A stretch of DNA of 64,000 nucleotides from Marinobacter halotolerans. GTDB lineage: Bacteria; Pseudomonadota; Gammaproteobacteria; Pseudomonadales; Oleiphilaceae. Below, piece by piece: positions 56,218 to 64,000 of this stretch (position 1 is its first letter; the number at the start of each line of letters is the position of its first letter). The notes beneath the pieces are model-generated. The model ran no database searches. It saw nothing but the letters and a program-made list of their open reading frames with translations, and was not told where the DNA came from. The position numbers were made by a program, and so were the translations under genes. Location: assembly GCF_008795985.1 (NCBI RefSeq), contig NZ_VMHP01000001.1, positions 1,984,001 through 2,048,000 on the forward strand. Direction: 5' to 3'.

Positions 56218-56622
56218 ATGAGAATTGTCATTCGCTATTTTTTCCGCGGCCTCCGCCTGATCCTGACCCCGTTTATGCTGATCAGCGAGAAACTCAGCAC
56301 GCCAAAGAGCGTTGAGCGCTCCCCCGAAGACCAGGAACGTGTGGATAGAGCGTGCGAAAACCTGGCGCTTTACCAGTTCAGTGCCTGCCCTTTCTGTATC
56401 AAGGTGCGTAAGGAAATAGCGCGCCTGGGACTGAACATCGAAACTCGCAACGCCCAGCACGATGATCATCACCGTGAAGCACTGCACAATGGCGGTGGGC
56501 AAGTCAAAGTACCCTGTTTATTGATTGCTGATGCCAATGACAGTGAGAAATGGGTGTATGAGTCTGATGCTATCAAGGCGTGGTTGCAGGAGCGGTTCGA
56601 GCCAGGCTCGGGAACTGCCTGA
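56218..56622 (+). CDS. Glutaredoxin-like protein with N-terminal hydrophobic helix
   Basis: 134 residues. Residues about 1-24 are hydrophobic/basic and may anchor it; residues 50-130 form a thioredoxin fold with YQFSACPFCIKVRKEI (CPFC active site) and VKVPCLLIAD (cis-Pro). Reduces disulfides or mixed glutathione disulfides at the membrane's inner side. Single gene. The following 110 bases up to the terminator at 56733 show nothing. Confidence 0.85.
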   Translation: MRIVIRYFFRGLRLILTPFMLISEKLSTPKSVERSPEDQERVDRACENLALYQFSACPFCIKVRKEIARLGLNIETRNAQHDDHHREALHNGGGQVKVPCLLIADANDSEKWVYESDAIKAWLQERFEPGSGTA

Positions 56623-56732
56623 GAGATTGGGATGGGGTCAAAAGGACAAGAATAATCAGCCAGTCAATGTCCAGGTTCGACCTCATGAACATGCTTGCGC
56701 GTGGTTTTAAGGGAGCAAATCAGTCACAAAAA

Positions 56733-56755
56733 CGCCCCGATATCGGGGCGCGAAA
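56733..56755 (-). terminator. Terminator of the OmpA/VWA operon
   Basis: CGCCCCGA-TA-TCGGGGCG (56733-56750) is a perfect palindrome with AAAAA on its left, giving a stem plus T-run for minus-strand transcripts, 50 bases after the last gene's stop. Confidence 0.75.
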
Positions 56756-56800
56756 GTTAAGCATGCCCCAGATCTTCAGGGCAGCGGGGGGCTGGCAACC

Positions 56801-57646
56801 CTAGCGAATTGCACCGAAAAGCTGAGGCTGTCCCCAGCCAGCAAGGCTGGCGTCGGAGCGTTCAAAGTATCCAGTCCAAAAGCTTTGCATATTTCTCATG
56901 GCTGTCTGACTCAAATAATCATCGTTCCCGGATATGCCCGCACCGATCACGTTCACTGACGCACCCCCCATGTTGCTGATCAGGTCAGCTTCTTCAGTTT
57001 TGCGGAGAGTATCTTCAATATCCAGGTTCTGGATGCCTCCGTTTCTGTAGAAGGATACGGCCTCGGAATTCTCCATCATATCTGAGACGATCAGAACGGA
57101 CTTCTCCGGCGCTTTTGACGGAGAGATTACCCCTTCACCAAAGTTGACCAAAGAGCCCATCAGCTCTGTCTTGGGGAGATTCGAGCTTGCATGTTCGAAA
57201 GCGGCTTTCAAAACCTCATCGATCTTGGCTTTTACAAAGGACTTCTGCCGTTCCATGCATCGATCAAAATTGCGAAGGTCTGACTTGCCAGTATCGAAGC
57301 GCGTGTCCTCATCAAGAGGATGATCAAGCTTTCCGGTAAGTGGCATCTGAGCATAGCGGCCTTTGGCATAGGCGCTAAATGTCATAACACTGATCCGATC
57401 GCCAGGCTGAAGATATTCGTGAACCTTGGCATGAACATGCCGCTTCAGATCCACTTCAAACTCCAGGGTTTGATCGATCACAACAAACAGCTCTCGTTTC
57501 GCCGACTGTTCCTGTGCTGCTTTGCCCAGCAAGCCGTAGCATGTCGGGAAATCATCCCGGCTGGCGCTGTGGGCGACTGAAGTCGCCCCAACGATCAGAC
57601 AGGCTGTAAGCGTTCTTACAAATCCAGATCTGATACCGGTCATCAT
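56801..57646 (-). CDS. Secreted VWA-like protein, last gene of the OmpA operon
   Basis: 281 residues with a signal peptide (to about residue 28, SVAHSAS). ELFVVIDQTLEFEVD (about 52-66) is in the place of the VWA metal site but reads D-x-T-x-E instead of DxSxS, and SVLIVSDMMENSEAVSFY (about 183-200) is the later acidic strand; the fold is inferred from these. Periplasmic or outer-membrane-face. ATGA overlap with the membrane protein gene. No family recognised beyond the VWA-like pattern. Confidence 0.65.
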   Translation of the reverse strand: MMTGIRSGFVRTLTACLIVGATSVAHSASRDDFPTCYGLLGKAAQEQSAKRELFVVIDQTLEFEVDLKRHVHAKVHEYLQPGDRISVMTFSAYAKGRYAQMPLTGKLDHPLDEDTRFDTGKSDLRNFDRCMERQKSFVKAKIDEVLKAAFEHASSNLPKTELMGSLVNFGEGVISPSKAPEKSVLIVSDMMENSEAVSFYRNGGIQNLDIEDTLRKTEEADLISNMGGASVNVIGAGISGNDDYLSQTAMRNMQSFWTGYFERSDASLAGWGQPQLFGAIR

Positions 57647-59223
57647 TGATTGGATTCCTCCATCATGCGCAGTGCGTCTTCCTCTGAAACCTCCGGTTTG
57701 GCCTGAGCAGCTTTCTTCTCGCGCTGTTTGATCAGAAGATCAATAGTGCGCTGACGTTCCCATCCCAGCTTATCCATCCACTGCTGGATTTCGGACTCCT
57801 CAAGGCCGTGAGAATCGCCTGGAGAATTCGCCTCTGGGGCCGGGGCAGGTTGTGCAGTCTCTGTTTGAGCTGGAGAAGCTTGTTGAGCGCGGGGCGCTGA
57901 AACGCGTGCCAGTTTCGTATCACGATCATTGCGGGCTACGGCTTCATTCACGTCGTGATGACCTTGCTCAGTCGTGCTCCGATGGTTGTAGGCAAGGAAG
58001 GTGCGGTTGTTGCCGCCTTCAAGCGTTTTGAGCATGCCCTTGTCTGTGGCCACCTGGCTCAATTTCTTGGCCATCAGGGCCTGAAGCTTGGTGAGATTCC
58101 TCTGAGCAATTTGGACAACCAGATTACGCTTGCGCTCATGGTGAGCCTCAAACTCGTCCCGCGTGTTGAATTTTCGGGTGTACTTGTGGGCAATGCCTGA
58201 CTCCTTGCCTGCAAAACCCGTTTTGTAACCGATGAGCACGCCGAGAGCCTGAAGGAAGATAAAGATTACCGCCAGCACGATAAACGTCGCCCAGCCGCCT
58301 TTAAGCGTTGCGTTGGTGATGCCTTCTTCAACGGCTGCGTCCGTTTCTTGCTGGCTCTCTACCAGGTCAGGTGGGACCGCCGTTGCGTAGGGATCATCAG
58401 AGCTTGCAACGGGGCCGGCTGAAGTCTGGCTTCTATGCTGCTCCATAGCTTCAGATTCGAGAACTTGTCCCCGGACATAAGTTGAGCCGATGGCGACAAG
58501 GACTACGAAGATAACCGTTCCGATTGTTGCCCAGTAGGCCGGAGTAACTTCGGCATTGGTAGACAGCCGGCTTAGCATCATCCGCCAGGCAGGATCATTG
58601 TCGTCTTCATAGTCATTTTCAAGCTTCACCCGCGGGCGAGGCGCGAGATTGGGTTGATCATTATCCTGACGCCACCAGACCCGCACAGTCTTAACCAGTT
58701 GGTTTTTGTGCAGCTCATGACCGGTGAAGTGAGTAAAGGCCACCAATAGACCCGAAATCAGAATCGCGATCCCGATCGCGCCTTGCTGCTGCAGGGACTC
58801 ACTGGCACCCGGAATTGTGAAGCCGGCCAGCACGTAGGAGAAACCCATAGCCTCAATGAAGACCATAATGCTGATCGCCAGCCAGCCGAAGAAACCCAGA
58901 TTCTTACGCCCAAGCTCGCCGACTTTGCTCAAATAGTTTTTGCAGTTGTCGTAATACTCAGGGCCTTTGTCGACCTTTTTGTAGAACGGCTCAAACTCGC
59001 TACATAGGTCTTTCTCTGAGTGGAACCAGCCGGCATCATCACGGGCGGGGTTTTTGGCCAGCTTTTTAATCTTGCCAAACAAGGGAGCGTTCATTTTCAT
59101 GCGCAAGACGTGAAATGAAACTTGCTCCCAAAAATACTTGATTAAAATCAAAGCGATCAGGGTAAGAACGATCGCACCAAGGATGATGCGGTAATCGTTT
59201 ATGGCGCTGAGAATGCTATCCAT
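57643..59223 (-). CDS. Five-helix membrane protein of unknown function, middle gene of the OmpA operon
   Basis: 526 residues. Predicted membrane helices near 12-30, 109-132, 148-166, 229-249 and 311-333; a charged loop (about 170-225), a Ser/Glu-rich loop (about 252-308) and a long soluble tail: coiled-coil-like KRNLVVQIAQRNLTKLQALM (about 365-384), a Pro/Ala linker (about 430-462) and a helical end (QQWMDKLGWERQRTIDLLIK). No catalytic motif. GAGGATT before ATG. It could bridge the lipoprotein and the secreted VWA-like partner. Confidence 0.75.
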   Translation of the reverse strand: MDSILSAINDYRIILGAIVLTLIALILIKYFWEQVSFHVLRMKMNAPLFGKIKKLAKNPARDDAGWFHSEKDLCSEFEPFYKKVDKGPEYYDNCKNYLSKVGELGRKNLGFFGWLAISIMVFIEAMGFSYVLAGFTIPGASESLQQQGAIGIAILISGLLVAFTHFTGHELHKNQLVKTVRVWWRQDNDQPNLAPRPRVKLENDYEDDNDPAWRMMLSRLSTNAEVTPAYWATIGTVIFVVLVAIGSTYVRGQVLESEAMEQHRSQTSAGPVASSDDPYATAVPPDLVESQQETDAAVEEGITNATLKGGWATFIVLAVIFIFLQALGVLIGYKTGFAGKESGIAHKYTRKFNTRDEFEAHHERKRNLVVQIAQRNLTKLQALMAKKLSQVATDKGMLKTLEGGNNRTFLAYNHRSTTEQGHHDVNEAVARNDRDTKLARVSAPRAQQASPAQTETAQPAPAPEANSPGDSHGLEESEIQQWMDKLGWERQRTIDLLIKQREKKAAQAKPEVSEEDALRMMEESNQ

Positions 59224-59260
59224 TTTTGAATCCTCGTTTAATGCGATTGAAGCAGGCCAG

Positions 59261-60697
59261 TTATCGAATTCGAGTCAGGTTGATGTTTTTTTCATAGATG
59301 GTCTCTCCGCTGGCGTAGTAAAGAACGCCTGCTTTGGCTGACCGACTGGGGCCATTTGCCATGACCACATCCATGCACTCAACTGGGTGGTTTTCATCGA
59401 AATAGGTGCGCAGAAGCAGACCCTTCTCGCCGGGGTAGGTCTCGATGTGAGGCTGATCGACAAAATCAGGGGTGTTCTCCGATTTCACGTTTTCGTAGAT
59501 CTTCACCGTAGGCCGGCCTTTCGGAATGCCCGTGTCTCTGCCTACAACAAGGTCGACATAACCAATGCCATGGCCGTTCACGTTACCGTCGTACCAGACA
59601 CTACCGTTCAGGCCAGGCCAGTAATCAGCCATTTCAAGATCACTGGCTTTGAGCTTTTTACCCGATGCCAGGTTCTGAATGTCACCTGTGACGCGAGGGG
59701 CTTCCATGTAGCAGGGGGATAAGTCAGCAGGTTCATTGGCCACGGCCTCTGAGAACAAAGAAAAGCTGATGCCGTTATCCTCTGAGGCAGGCCCTGCCGC
59801 TTGCTTGATCTGGCTGAAATCAGACGACGCAGGCACTCCGCCAAAGTCCAACATCGCCATGGATGAGGGCGTGGGCTTGGGCTCTGGAACTTTTTCAGCA
59901 ACTTCTGGCTTTTCAACTGGCTTTGGTTCAGGTGCAGACTTTACGCGCTTACGGATCTCAGCCTTTTCCTCAGTGGTCCGGTTAGAGTGGGCGAGGTACT
60001 TGCTATCGTTCTGGCGCTGAAGGTTGTATGCCGACAGCGATTCCTCACTGTCGATTTCAACGATCTCCACTCGGCGATTTGTGGAACGACCTTCAAGCGT
60101 GTCATTCGTGGCTACGGGTTGCGATTCCCCGGCACCCTGAAAATAGATCTGATCGGCAGGCACACCAACTTCTTTGAACAGCTTGGCCACGCTTCTGGCA
60201 CGTTTTTCTGACAGGGTTTGGTTATACGCGTCAGACCCCGTGGCGTCGGTATGGCCAATCACGAGAATCTTCTGAGTCTGTTCCCGATATACAGTGGCGA
60301 CAGACATCAGATCCAGCCGGGATCGGGTTTTCAATTCAGCTGATCCCAGTTCAAACATACCGCCTTCGTTGATGGCCAGCTCCAGACCGTTTTCCTCGTC
60401 GGAGTTAAAGGTCTTCACTGTTCTGGTTTCGAGAGCGATGTTCTTCTCTTTCGCCAGCTTTCGAAGCTGCTCTTGGCGCTTATCATAAAGATCGCCGAGG
60501 ACCAGGCCGCCAACCAGACCAGCTGCGACACAAGCTGGATCGCCGTCGCAAGCAAGGTAGCCCGCGCCGGCACCGAGAACAACGCCACCTATCTTCCCGG
60601 CATTTTCTTTCATGGTTTGTGAAAAATTTGCGCAGCCAGACGACAACATGAGGACCGACCCCATCGACACGGCGACTGCGATTTTTGATTTCCCCAT
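59261..60697 (-). CDS. OmpA-family lipoprotein with C-terminal extension, first gene of the operon
   Basis: 478 residues. Lipobox with Cys22 (LSSGCAN); glycine-zipper (about 36-70, GGVVLGAGAGYLACDG); OmpA/MotB peptidoglycan-binding domain (about 110-220) with LVIGHTDATGSDAYNQTLSE and STNRRVEIVE; a Lys/Pro/Glu linker (about 245-280); and a novel C-terminal domain of about 190 residues with two cysteines (SPCYM, VECMD). AGAGGAAG precedes the ATG. Binds peptidoglycan and the outer membrane; the tail is the unusual part. Confidence 0.82.
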   Translation of the reverse strand: MGKSKIAVAVSMGSVLMLSSGCANFSQTMKENAGKIGGVVLGAGAGYLACDGDPACVAAGLVGGLVLGDLYDKRQEQLRKLAKEKNIALETRTVKTFNSDEENGLELAINEGGMFELGSAELKTRSRLDLMSVATVYREQTQKILVIGHTDATGSDAYNQTLSEKRARSVAKLFKEVGVPADQIYFQGAGESQPVATNDTLEGRSTNRRVEIVEIDSEESLSAYNLQRQNDSKYLAHSNRTTEEKAEIRKRVKSAPEPKPVEKPEVAEKVPEPKPTPSSMAMLDFGGVPASSDFSQIKQAAGPASEDNGISFSLFSEAVANEPADLSPCYMEAPRVTGDIQNLASGKKLKASDLEMADYWPGLNGSVWYDGNVNGHGIGYVDLVVGRDTGIPKGRPTVKIYENVKSENTPDFVDQPHIETYPGEKGLLLRTYFDENHPVECMDVVMANGPSRSAKAGVLYYASGETIYEKNINLTRIR

Positions 60698-61093
60698 AAC
60701 TTCCTCTGTATTTTAAGGTTTCGTTTAAATAGTTCTTCCGTTTACCCGGCCCCGTGAACCTTAACGGAAAGTAACTAAACCGAACATACCGCCAGCCTCA
60801 GATATGCAAGTTCTTGTAAGAAAAGCGTTAATAAACGTGAACGTTTTGCGGCGTTTTACAATTTGCCTATTTTCTCTACCGTGTGGTGCTGGGGGTCATT
60901 CGGCTGAATGCAGGCCATGGAATGTAAGAACCGATGCCTCTGCAGGTGGCCTATTGAGAGGCGAGTCACTTGAGAAGTGTGGGCAATAAAAAGACTCTTA
61001 CTCACAGTCTTTGCAAAACTTAGTAAAGGTCAAATGTCCGACTACTGGTGATTGGCAAGATTCTGGATGGACACAATGTGGACATAGCCCAAT
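60698..61093. other. Gene-free stretch between the OmpA operon and tRNA-Arg
   Basis: About 400 bases without a credible gene. It should hold the promoter of the OmpA operon, though no convincing -35/-10 pair was found. AAACGT-GA-ACGTTT (60833-60846) is a palindrome that could be an operator. Apparent small frames here have no ribosome site or similarity. Confidence 0.5.
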
Positions 61094-61122
61094 AAAAAAG
61101 GCCTGCGTTTTCACGCAGGCCT
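61094..61122 (-). terminator. Terminator of tRNA-Arg
   Basis: AGGCCTGCGT (61099-61108) pairs perfectly with ACGCAGGCCT (61113-61122); minus-strand T-run at 61094-61099. Eleven bases beyond the tRNA 3' end. Confidence 0.88.
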
Positions 61123-61132
61123 TTAAAAGATA

Positions 61133-61209
<77 letters not shown>

Positions 61210-61297
61210 ATACGAAACGGCGGATGCCGCAATTTCGAGGTCGCTATGGTACGTGCGACCACGGGGCCTGTCCAGTCCTCGTGGGCAAGAGAAATCA

Positions 61298-61843
61298 TCA
61301 GGATATTGTCAGCTGTGGCTCGGGGGTGATCGATGCCAGGCTGTTGTCGTTGCTGAAGGTTACCTCGCCTTCCTGAATGGTCACCTGAAAGCCCATGGAA
61401 CGGTCGGCAAGCTTGGCAAATGCTTCGACGGGCTCGCCAGGCAGATGAATAACCTGGAGGTTGCCGAAACGTTCCAGTTTGCCCCGGTGTTTGTCCCACC
61501 AGACCGGAAAGGCGCGGTCGCCATAGGTGTACAGGATGACTTCCCGGGCGCGGTTGCAGGCTTTGCGAATGCGGTCTTCATCCGGCAGGCCCAGGTCGAT
61601 CCAGAGTTCGATCTCGTCGCTCAGGCTTTTCTGCCACAATTCCGGCTCGTCGTCGGTACTCAGGCCCCGGGTGAATTCCAGGGTGTCGCTGGCGTTTATT
61701 GCAAACGCCAGCAGGCGGACCATCATCCGCTCGTCGGTTTCTGACGGGTGCTGGGCCAGGGTCAGATGATGGTCCGCGTAATAGTGTCGGTCCATGTCGG
61801 CGATATTAAGTGTCGCCTTGCAGATGGTTGCTTTGAGCGCCAT
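61298..61843 (-). CDS. yaeQ: YaeQ family protein
   Basis: 181 residues. MALKATICKATLNIADMDRH and HHLTLAQHPSETDERMMVRL (about 24-43) are the YaeQ hallmark; ELWIDLGLPDEDRIRKACNR fits the PD-(D/E)xK nuclease-like fold proposed for the family. In E. coli it has been linked to transcription elongation as an RfaH suppressor; mechanism unclear. ATG 61843 with AGGAAG; the longer reading is not supported. Confidence 0.92.
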   Translation of the reverse strand: MALKATICKATLNIADMDRHYYADHHLTLAQHPSETDERMMVRLLAFAINASDTLEFTRGLSTDDEPELWQKSLSDEIELWIDLGLPDEDRIRKACNRAREVILYTYGDRAFPVWWDKHRGKLERFGNLQVIHLPGEPVEAFAKLADRSMGFQVTIQEGEVTFSNDNSLASITPEPQLTIS

Positions 61844-61916
61844 GGGCTTCCTGCTGGTGTAGAGTGGCAATCGAAGCACCAGTGTAATGCAATTTCTTTC
61901 GGACGAGTGGGGCGGC

Positions 61917-62279
61917 ATGGGATTGTTGCGTGGTTTTCTGGTTCTGGTTCTGTTTTATCTGCTGGGCGAGGCCTGTCGGCTGGTATTCGCCCTGCCGGTC
62001 AGTGGCGGTGTGCTGGGCATGATTGCGATGACCGTCACGCTGATGACCCTGGGTGGAGTCAGCAATGAACTGGCGTCGGCGAGCCAAGGACTGATTTCCG
62101 TGCTGGTTCTGCTGATCATGCCCGGCGTTGTCGGCGTGTTCTTCAAGGCGGATCAGTTTGCAGGCCAATGGCTGGCGGTCGGGGCAGCGTTGCTGGTTGG
62201 CACCTTTCTCAGTGTGATCACCACGCTCCTGCTGATGAGCTTTCTGGTTCGACGTGGACAGCGGGAGGACAGCCAGTGA
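61917..62279 (+). CDS. CidA/LrgA family membrane protein
   Basis: 120 residues from ATG 61917 (ATG 61887 in frame has no ribosome site). Four helices; LLGEACRLVFALPVSGGVLGMIAM (about 17-40) is the LrgA core. Holin-like or small-molecule export role. GTGA overlap with the lrgB-like gene. Confidence 0.85.
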   Translation: MGLLRGFLVLVLFYLLGEACRLVFALPVSGGVLGMIAMTVTLMTLGGVSNELASASQGLISVLVLLIMPGVVGVFFKADQFAGQWLAVGAALLVGTFLSVITTLLLMSFLVRRGQREDSQ

Positions 62280-62998
62280 ACGGTGTCTTCGAGCGACTGC
62301 TGGGCGTCCCGGATGTGCTGTCGGGCACGCCGGCTCTGGCCATCGGTCTTACCCTGGGAGCTTTTTTTGCGGGCAACTGGCTGTTTGCCCGACTGGGGCG
62401 GCCGATCTGGCTGCCGCCGGTGGTGATTTCCGCGTTTTTTTTGTCGGCCGTGATTGCGGCGCTGGCGCTGGACTATGACCAGTATCGGGAGGGCGCCCGC
62501 TGGCTGACGGTGCTGCTGGGCCCGGCCACGGTTGCGCTCGGCATTCCCCTCTATCAGCAGATGCACCATATCCGCGCAATGTGGCGACCGATTCTGTGCA
62601 CGCTGCCGGTGGCCGCTACCTTGGCTGCGGTGTATGCGGTGGTGATTGGCTGGGCTCTGGGGGGTACGCCGCTGGTGCTGGCGTCATTGGCACCCAAGTC
62701 TGTGACCGCACCTATTGCCATTGGCATTACCGAACAACTGGGCGGTTCGGTATCGCTGATGATGGGTGGGCTGCTGGTGACCGGGGTAGTCGCAACCCTG
62801 TTCGTTGACCTGCTCGCGCGCTGGCTGCCAGTGGAAGACGAGCGGATTCTGGGGTTTGCTCTGGGCCTGAACGGCCACGCCATCGGAACCGCACGGGCGT
62901 TCGAGATCAGTCACGCAGCCGGCGCGTTTGCCTCTCTCGGTATGGGGCTGACGGGTGTATTTACCGCGCTGATTCTACCGCTGTTTTTCCAGTTCTAG
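62276..62998 (+). CDS. LrgB/CidB family membrane protein
   Basis: 240 residues from GTG 62276. About seven helices; LAPKSVTAPIAIGITEQLGG (about 140-159) and ALGLNGHAIGTARAFEISHA are the LrgB signatures. Acts with the preceding LrgA-like protein; family members affect autolysis, or export pyruvate or glycolate-type acids. Confidence 0.9.
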   Translation: MNGVFERLLGVPDVLSGTPALAIGLTLGAFFAGNWLFARLGRPIWLPPVVISAFFLSAVIAALALDYDQYREGARWLTVLLGPATVALGIPLYQQMHHIRAMWRPILCTLPVAATLAAVYAVVIGWALGGTPLVLASLAPKSVTAPIAIGITEQLGGSVSLMMGGLLVTGVVATLFVDLLARWLPVEDERILGFALGLNGHAIGTARAFEISHAAGAFASLGMGLTGVFTALILPLFFQF

Positions 62999-63156
62999 GG
63001 GCGCCCCGAATCAGGTCATTCACTTCACGAATAGCCGCATGTTGCAATTTCGATTGCCGTAAGGGTTTTCCGCGACTAGGTTTGAACGCAGTCATTGAGC
63101 GCCGTTGTTTTGCGCCGATGGTCATCAAAATTCTTAAAACAGCGACGGAAAACGCG

Positions 63157-64000
63157 ATGAAAAAACTACTGACCGCTTTTGTTGGTTCTGTGGCCCTGGC
63201 GGCCGCTCCGATGGCAATGTCTGCCGAGGCGAACAAGGAACTGAAGATGGCGTACGACGCCGACCCCGTGACCCTGGATATTCACGAGCAACTGTCCGGT
63301 GGCATGCTTCAGCTAAGCCATATGACCTTCGATCCCCTGATTCGCTGGACCAAGGATCTGGAATTCGAGCCGCGCCTGGCCAAAAGCTGGGAACGCATTG
63401 ATGAAAACACCATGCGGTTTGAACTCCGGGAAGGCGTGAAATTCCACTCCGGCAACGATCTCACCACGAAAGATGTGAAGTTCACCTTTGACCGGCTCAA
63501 GCAGAGCCAGGATTACAAGGCGATTTTCCAGCCGTTCAGCGAGTTGAAAGTGATCGACGACTACACCTTTGAGTTGATCACCAAGCAGCCTTACCCGTTG
63601 CTGTTGAACACCGCCACCTACATTTTTCCGATGGACAGCGAGTTCTACACCGGCAAGACCGAAGACGGCAAGGACAAGAGCGCAATCACCAAGCACGGTA
63701 ACTCCTTCGCTTCCGAGAACCTGTCCGGCACCGGGCCCTACGTCATTACTGATCGCCAGCAGGGCGTCCGGGTGGAGTTTGAACGATTTGATGACTACTG
63801 GGATACCAAATCCCCGGGCAATGTTGGCAAGATCACGCTGACCCCGATCAAGGAAAACAACACGCGGGTCTCTGCCCTGCTGTCCGGCGGTGTGGGCTTT
63901 ATCGCCCCGGTTCCACCCACTGACCTGGAGCGGATCCGTCGTGACGATGATTCGAACCTGGTTACCATGAGCGGCACCCGTATTATCCTGTTCCACATGA
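63157..64000 (+). CDS. Peptide/oligopeptide ABC transporter substrate-binding protein (5' part)
   Basis: ATG 63157 opens a frame that runs off the right edge after 281 residues. Signal peptide MKKLLTAFVGSVALAAAPMA (to about residue 22, AMSAEA). ELKMAYDADPVTLDIHEQLS and LRWTKDLE...RLAKSWE...REGVKFHSG are the DppA/OppA family blocks (SBP family 5). Periplasmic. CGGAA precedes the start. Permease and ATPase genes presumably follow outside the window. Confidence 0.92.
   Translation, partial: MKKLLTAFVGSVALAAAPMAMSAEANKELKMAYDADPVTLDIHEQLSGGMLQLSHMTFDPLIRWTKDLEFEPRLAKSWERIDENTMRFELREGVKFHSGNDLTTKDVKFTFDRLKQSQDYKAIFQPFSELKVIDDYTFELITKQPYPLLLNTATYIFPMDSEFYTGKTEDGKDKSAITKHGNSFASENLSGTGPYVITDRQQGVRVEFERFDDYWDTKSPGNVGKITLTPIKENNTRVSALLSGGVGFIAPVPPTDLERIRRDDDSNLVTMSGTRIILFHM

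Noticed and set aside
56801..60697. Zorya or other MotAB-like defence system
   Set aside because: The OmpA part is similar in idea, but the membrane protein does not look like MotA/ZorA and no ZorC/ZorD or helicase/nuclease gene is present.

Overview
The window reads as one continuous chromosomal segment of a high-GC marine gammaproteobacterium. The best guess is Marinobacter or a close relative. This is inferred from the combination of a liu leucine-degradation operon, a DctBD-linked TAXI-TRAP transporter, a large cysteine-type FDH-3 formate dehydrogenase locus, YaeQ and LrgAB-like genes, with no phage or insertion-sequence genes. Both ends are cut: the window starts inside an enoyl-CoA hydratase (liuC) and ends inside a peptide/oligopeptide-binding protein gene.

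Layout. (1) 1-3.7 kb: the liuR-liuA-liuB-liuC operon for leucine/isovalerate catabolism, with a LiuR operator and a 188-bp inverted-repeat element between liuA and liuB. (2) 3.8-13.7 kb: mixed housekeeping and signalling genes: DUF4864, CheV, an Nmad3 protein coupled to an SDR, a zincin-like protein behind a LexA-type box, a thioesterase plus alcohol dehydrogenase pair, an Aer-like chemoreceptor with a sigma-28 promoter, a lone prepilin, an SDR and Nei. (3) 13.7-21.1 kb: a TAXI-type TRAP transporter behind a sigma-54 promoter, followed by its likely DctB/DctD two-component system. (4) 21-30 kb: a PAS-GGDEF-EAL protein and an OMF-MFP-RND efflux operon. (5) 30-40.7 kb: a tandem glycine riboswitch driving a DadA-like amino-acid oxidase, a Ca2+/Na+ exchanger, an ene-reductase, a PEP-CTERM protein, a CDGSH-glutamate synthase fusion, and an OlsB/M14 peptidase/hydrolase run.

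(6) 40.7-55.4 kb: the formate dehydrogenase locus. One minus-strand operon holds a TorD-like chaperone, the short TAT-target protein, FdhA, FdhB, FdhC, a 42-residue membrane peptide and a TusA-like protein. Upstream lie DUF3306/DUF3305. A divergent plus-strand operon encodes a multi-[4Fe-4S] protein, an Mrp/NBP35 ATPase, a biotin/lipoate-ligase-like protein and a DUF6505-like protein. A convergent minus-strand operon, fdhD-mobA-mobB-moeA, supplies the molybdenum cofactor and its sulfuration. Almost every junction overlaps by ATGA or GTGA, so the locus looks like one maturation-plus-enzyme unit.

(7) 55.6-64 kb: VOC and glutaredoxin genes, then a compact three-gene operon (OmpA lipoprotein, five-helix membrane protein, secreted VWA-like protein). 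It has its own terminator, looks more AT-rich than its surroundings and sits next to tRNA-Arg(CCG). It is the best candidate here for an undescribed envelope-spanning system. YaeQ, LrgA/LrgB-like proteins and the truncated binding protein close the window. No CRISPR array, transposase, integrase or rRNA was seen.
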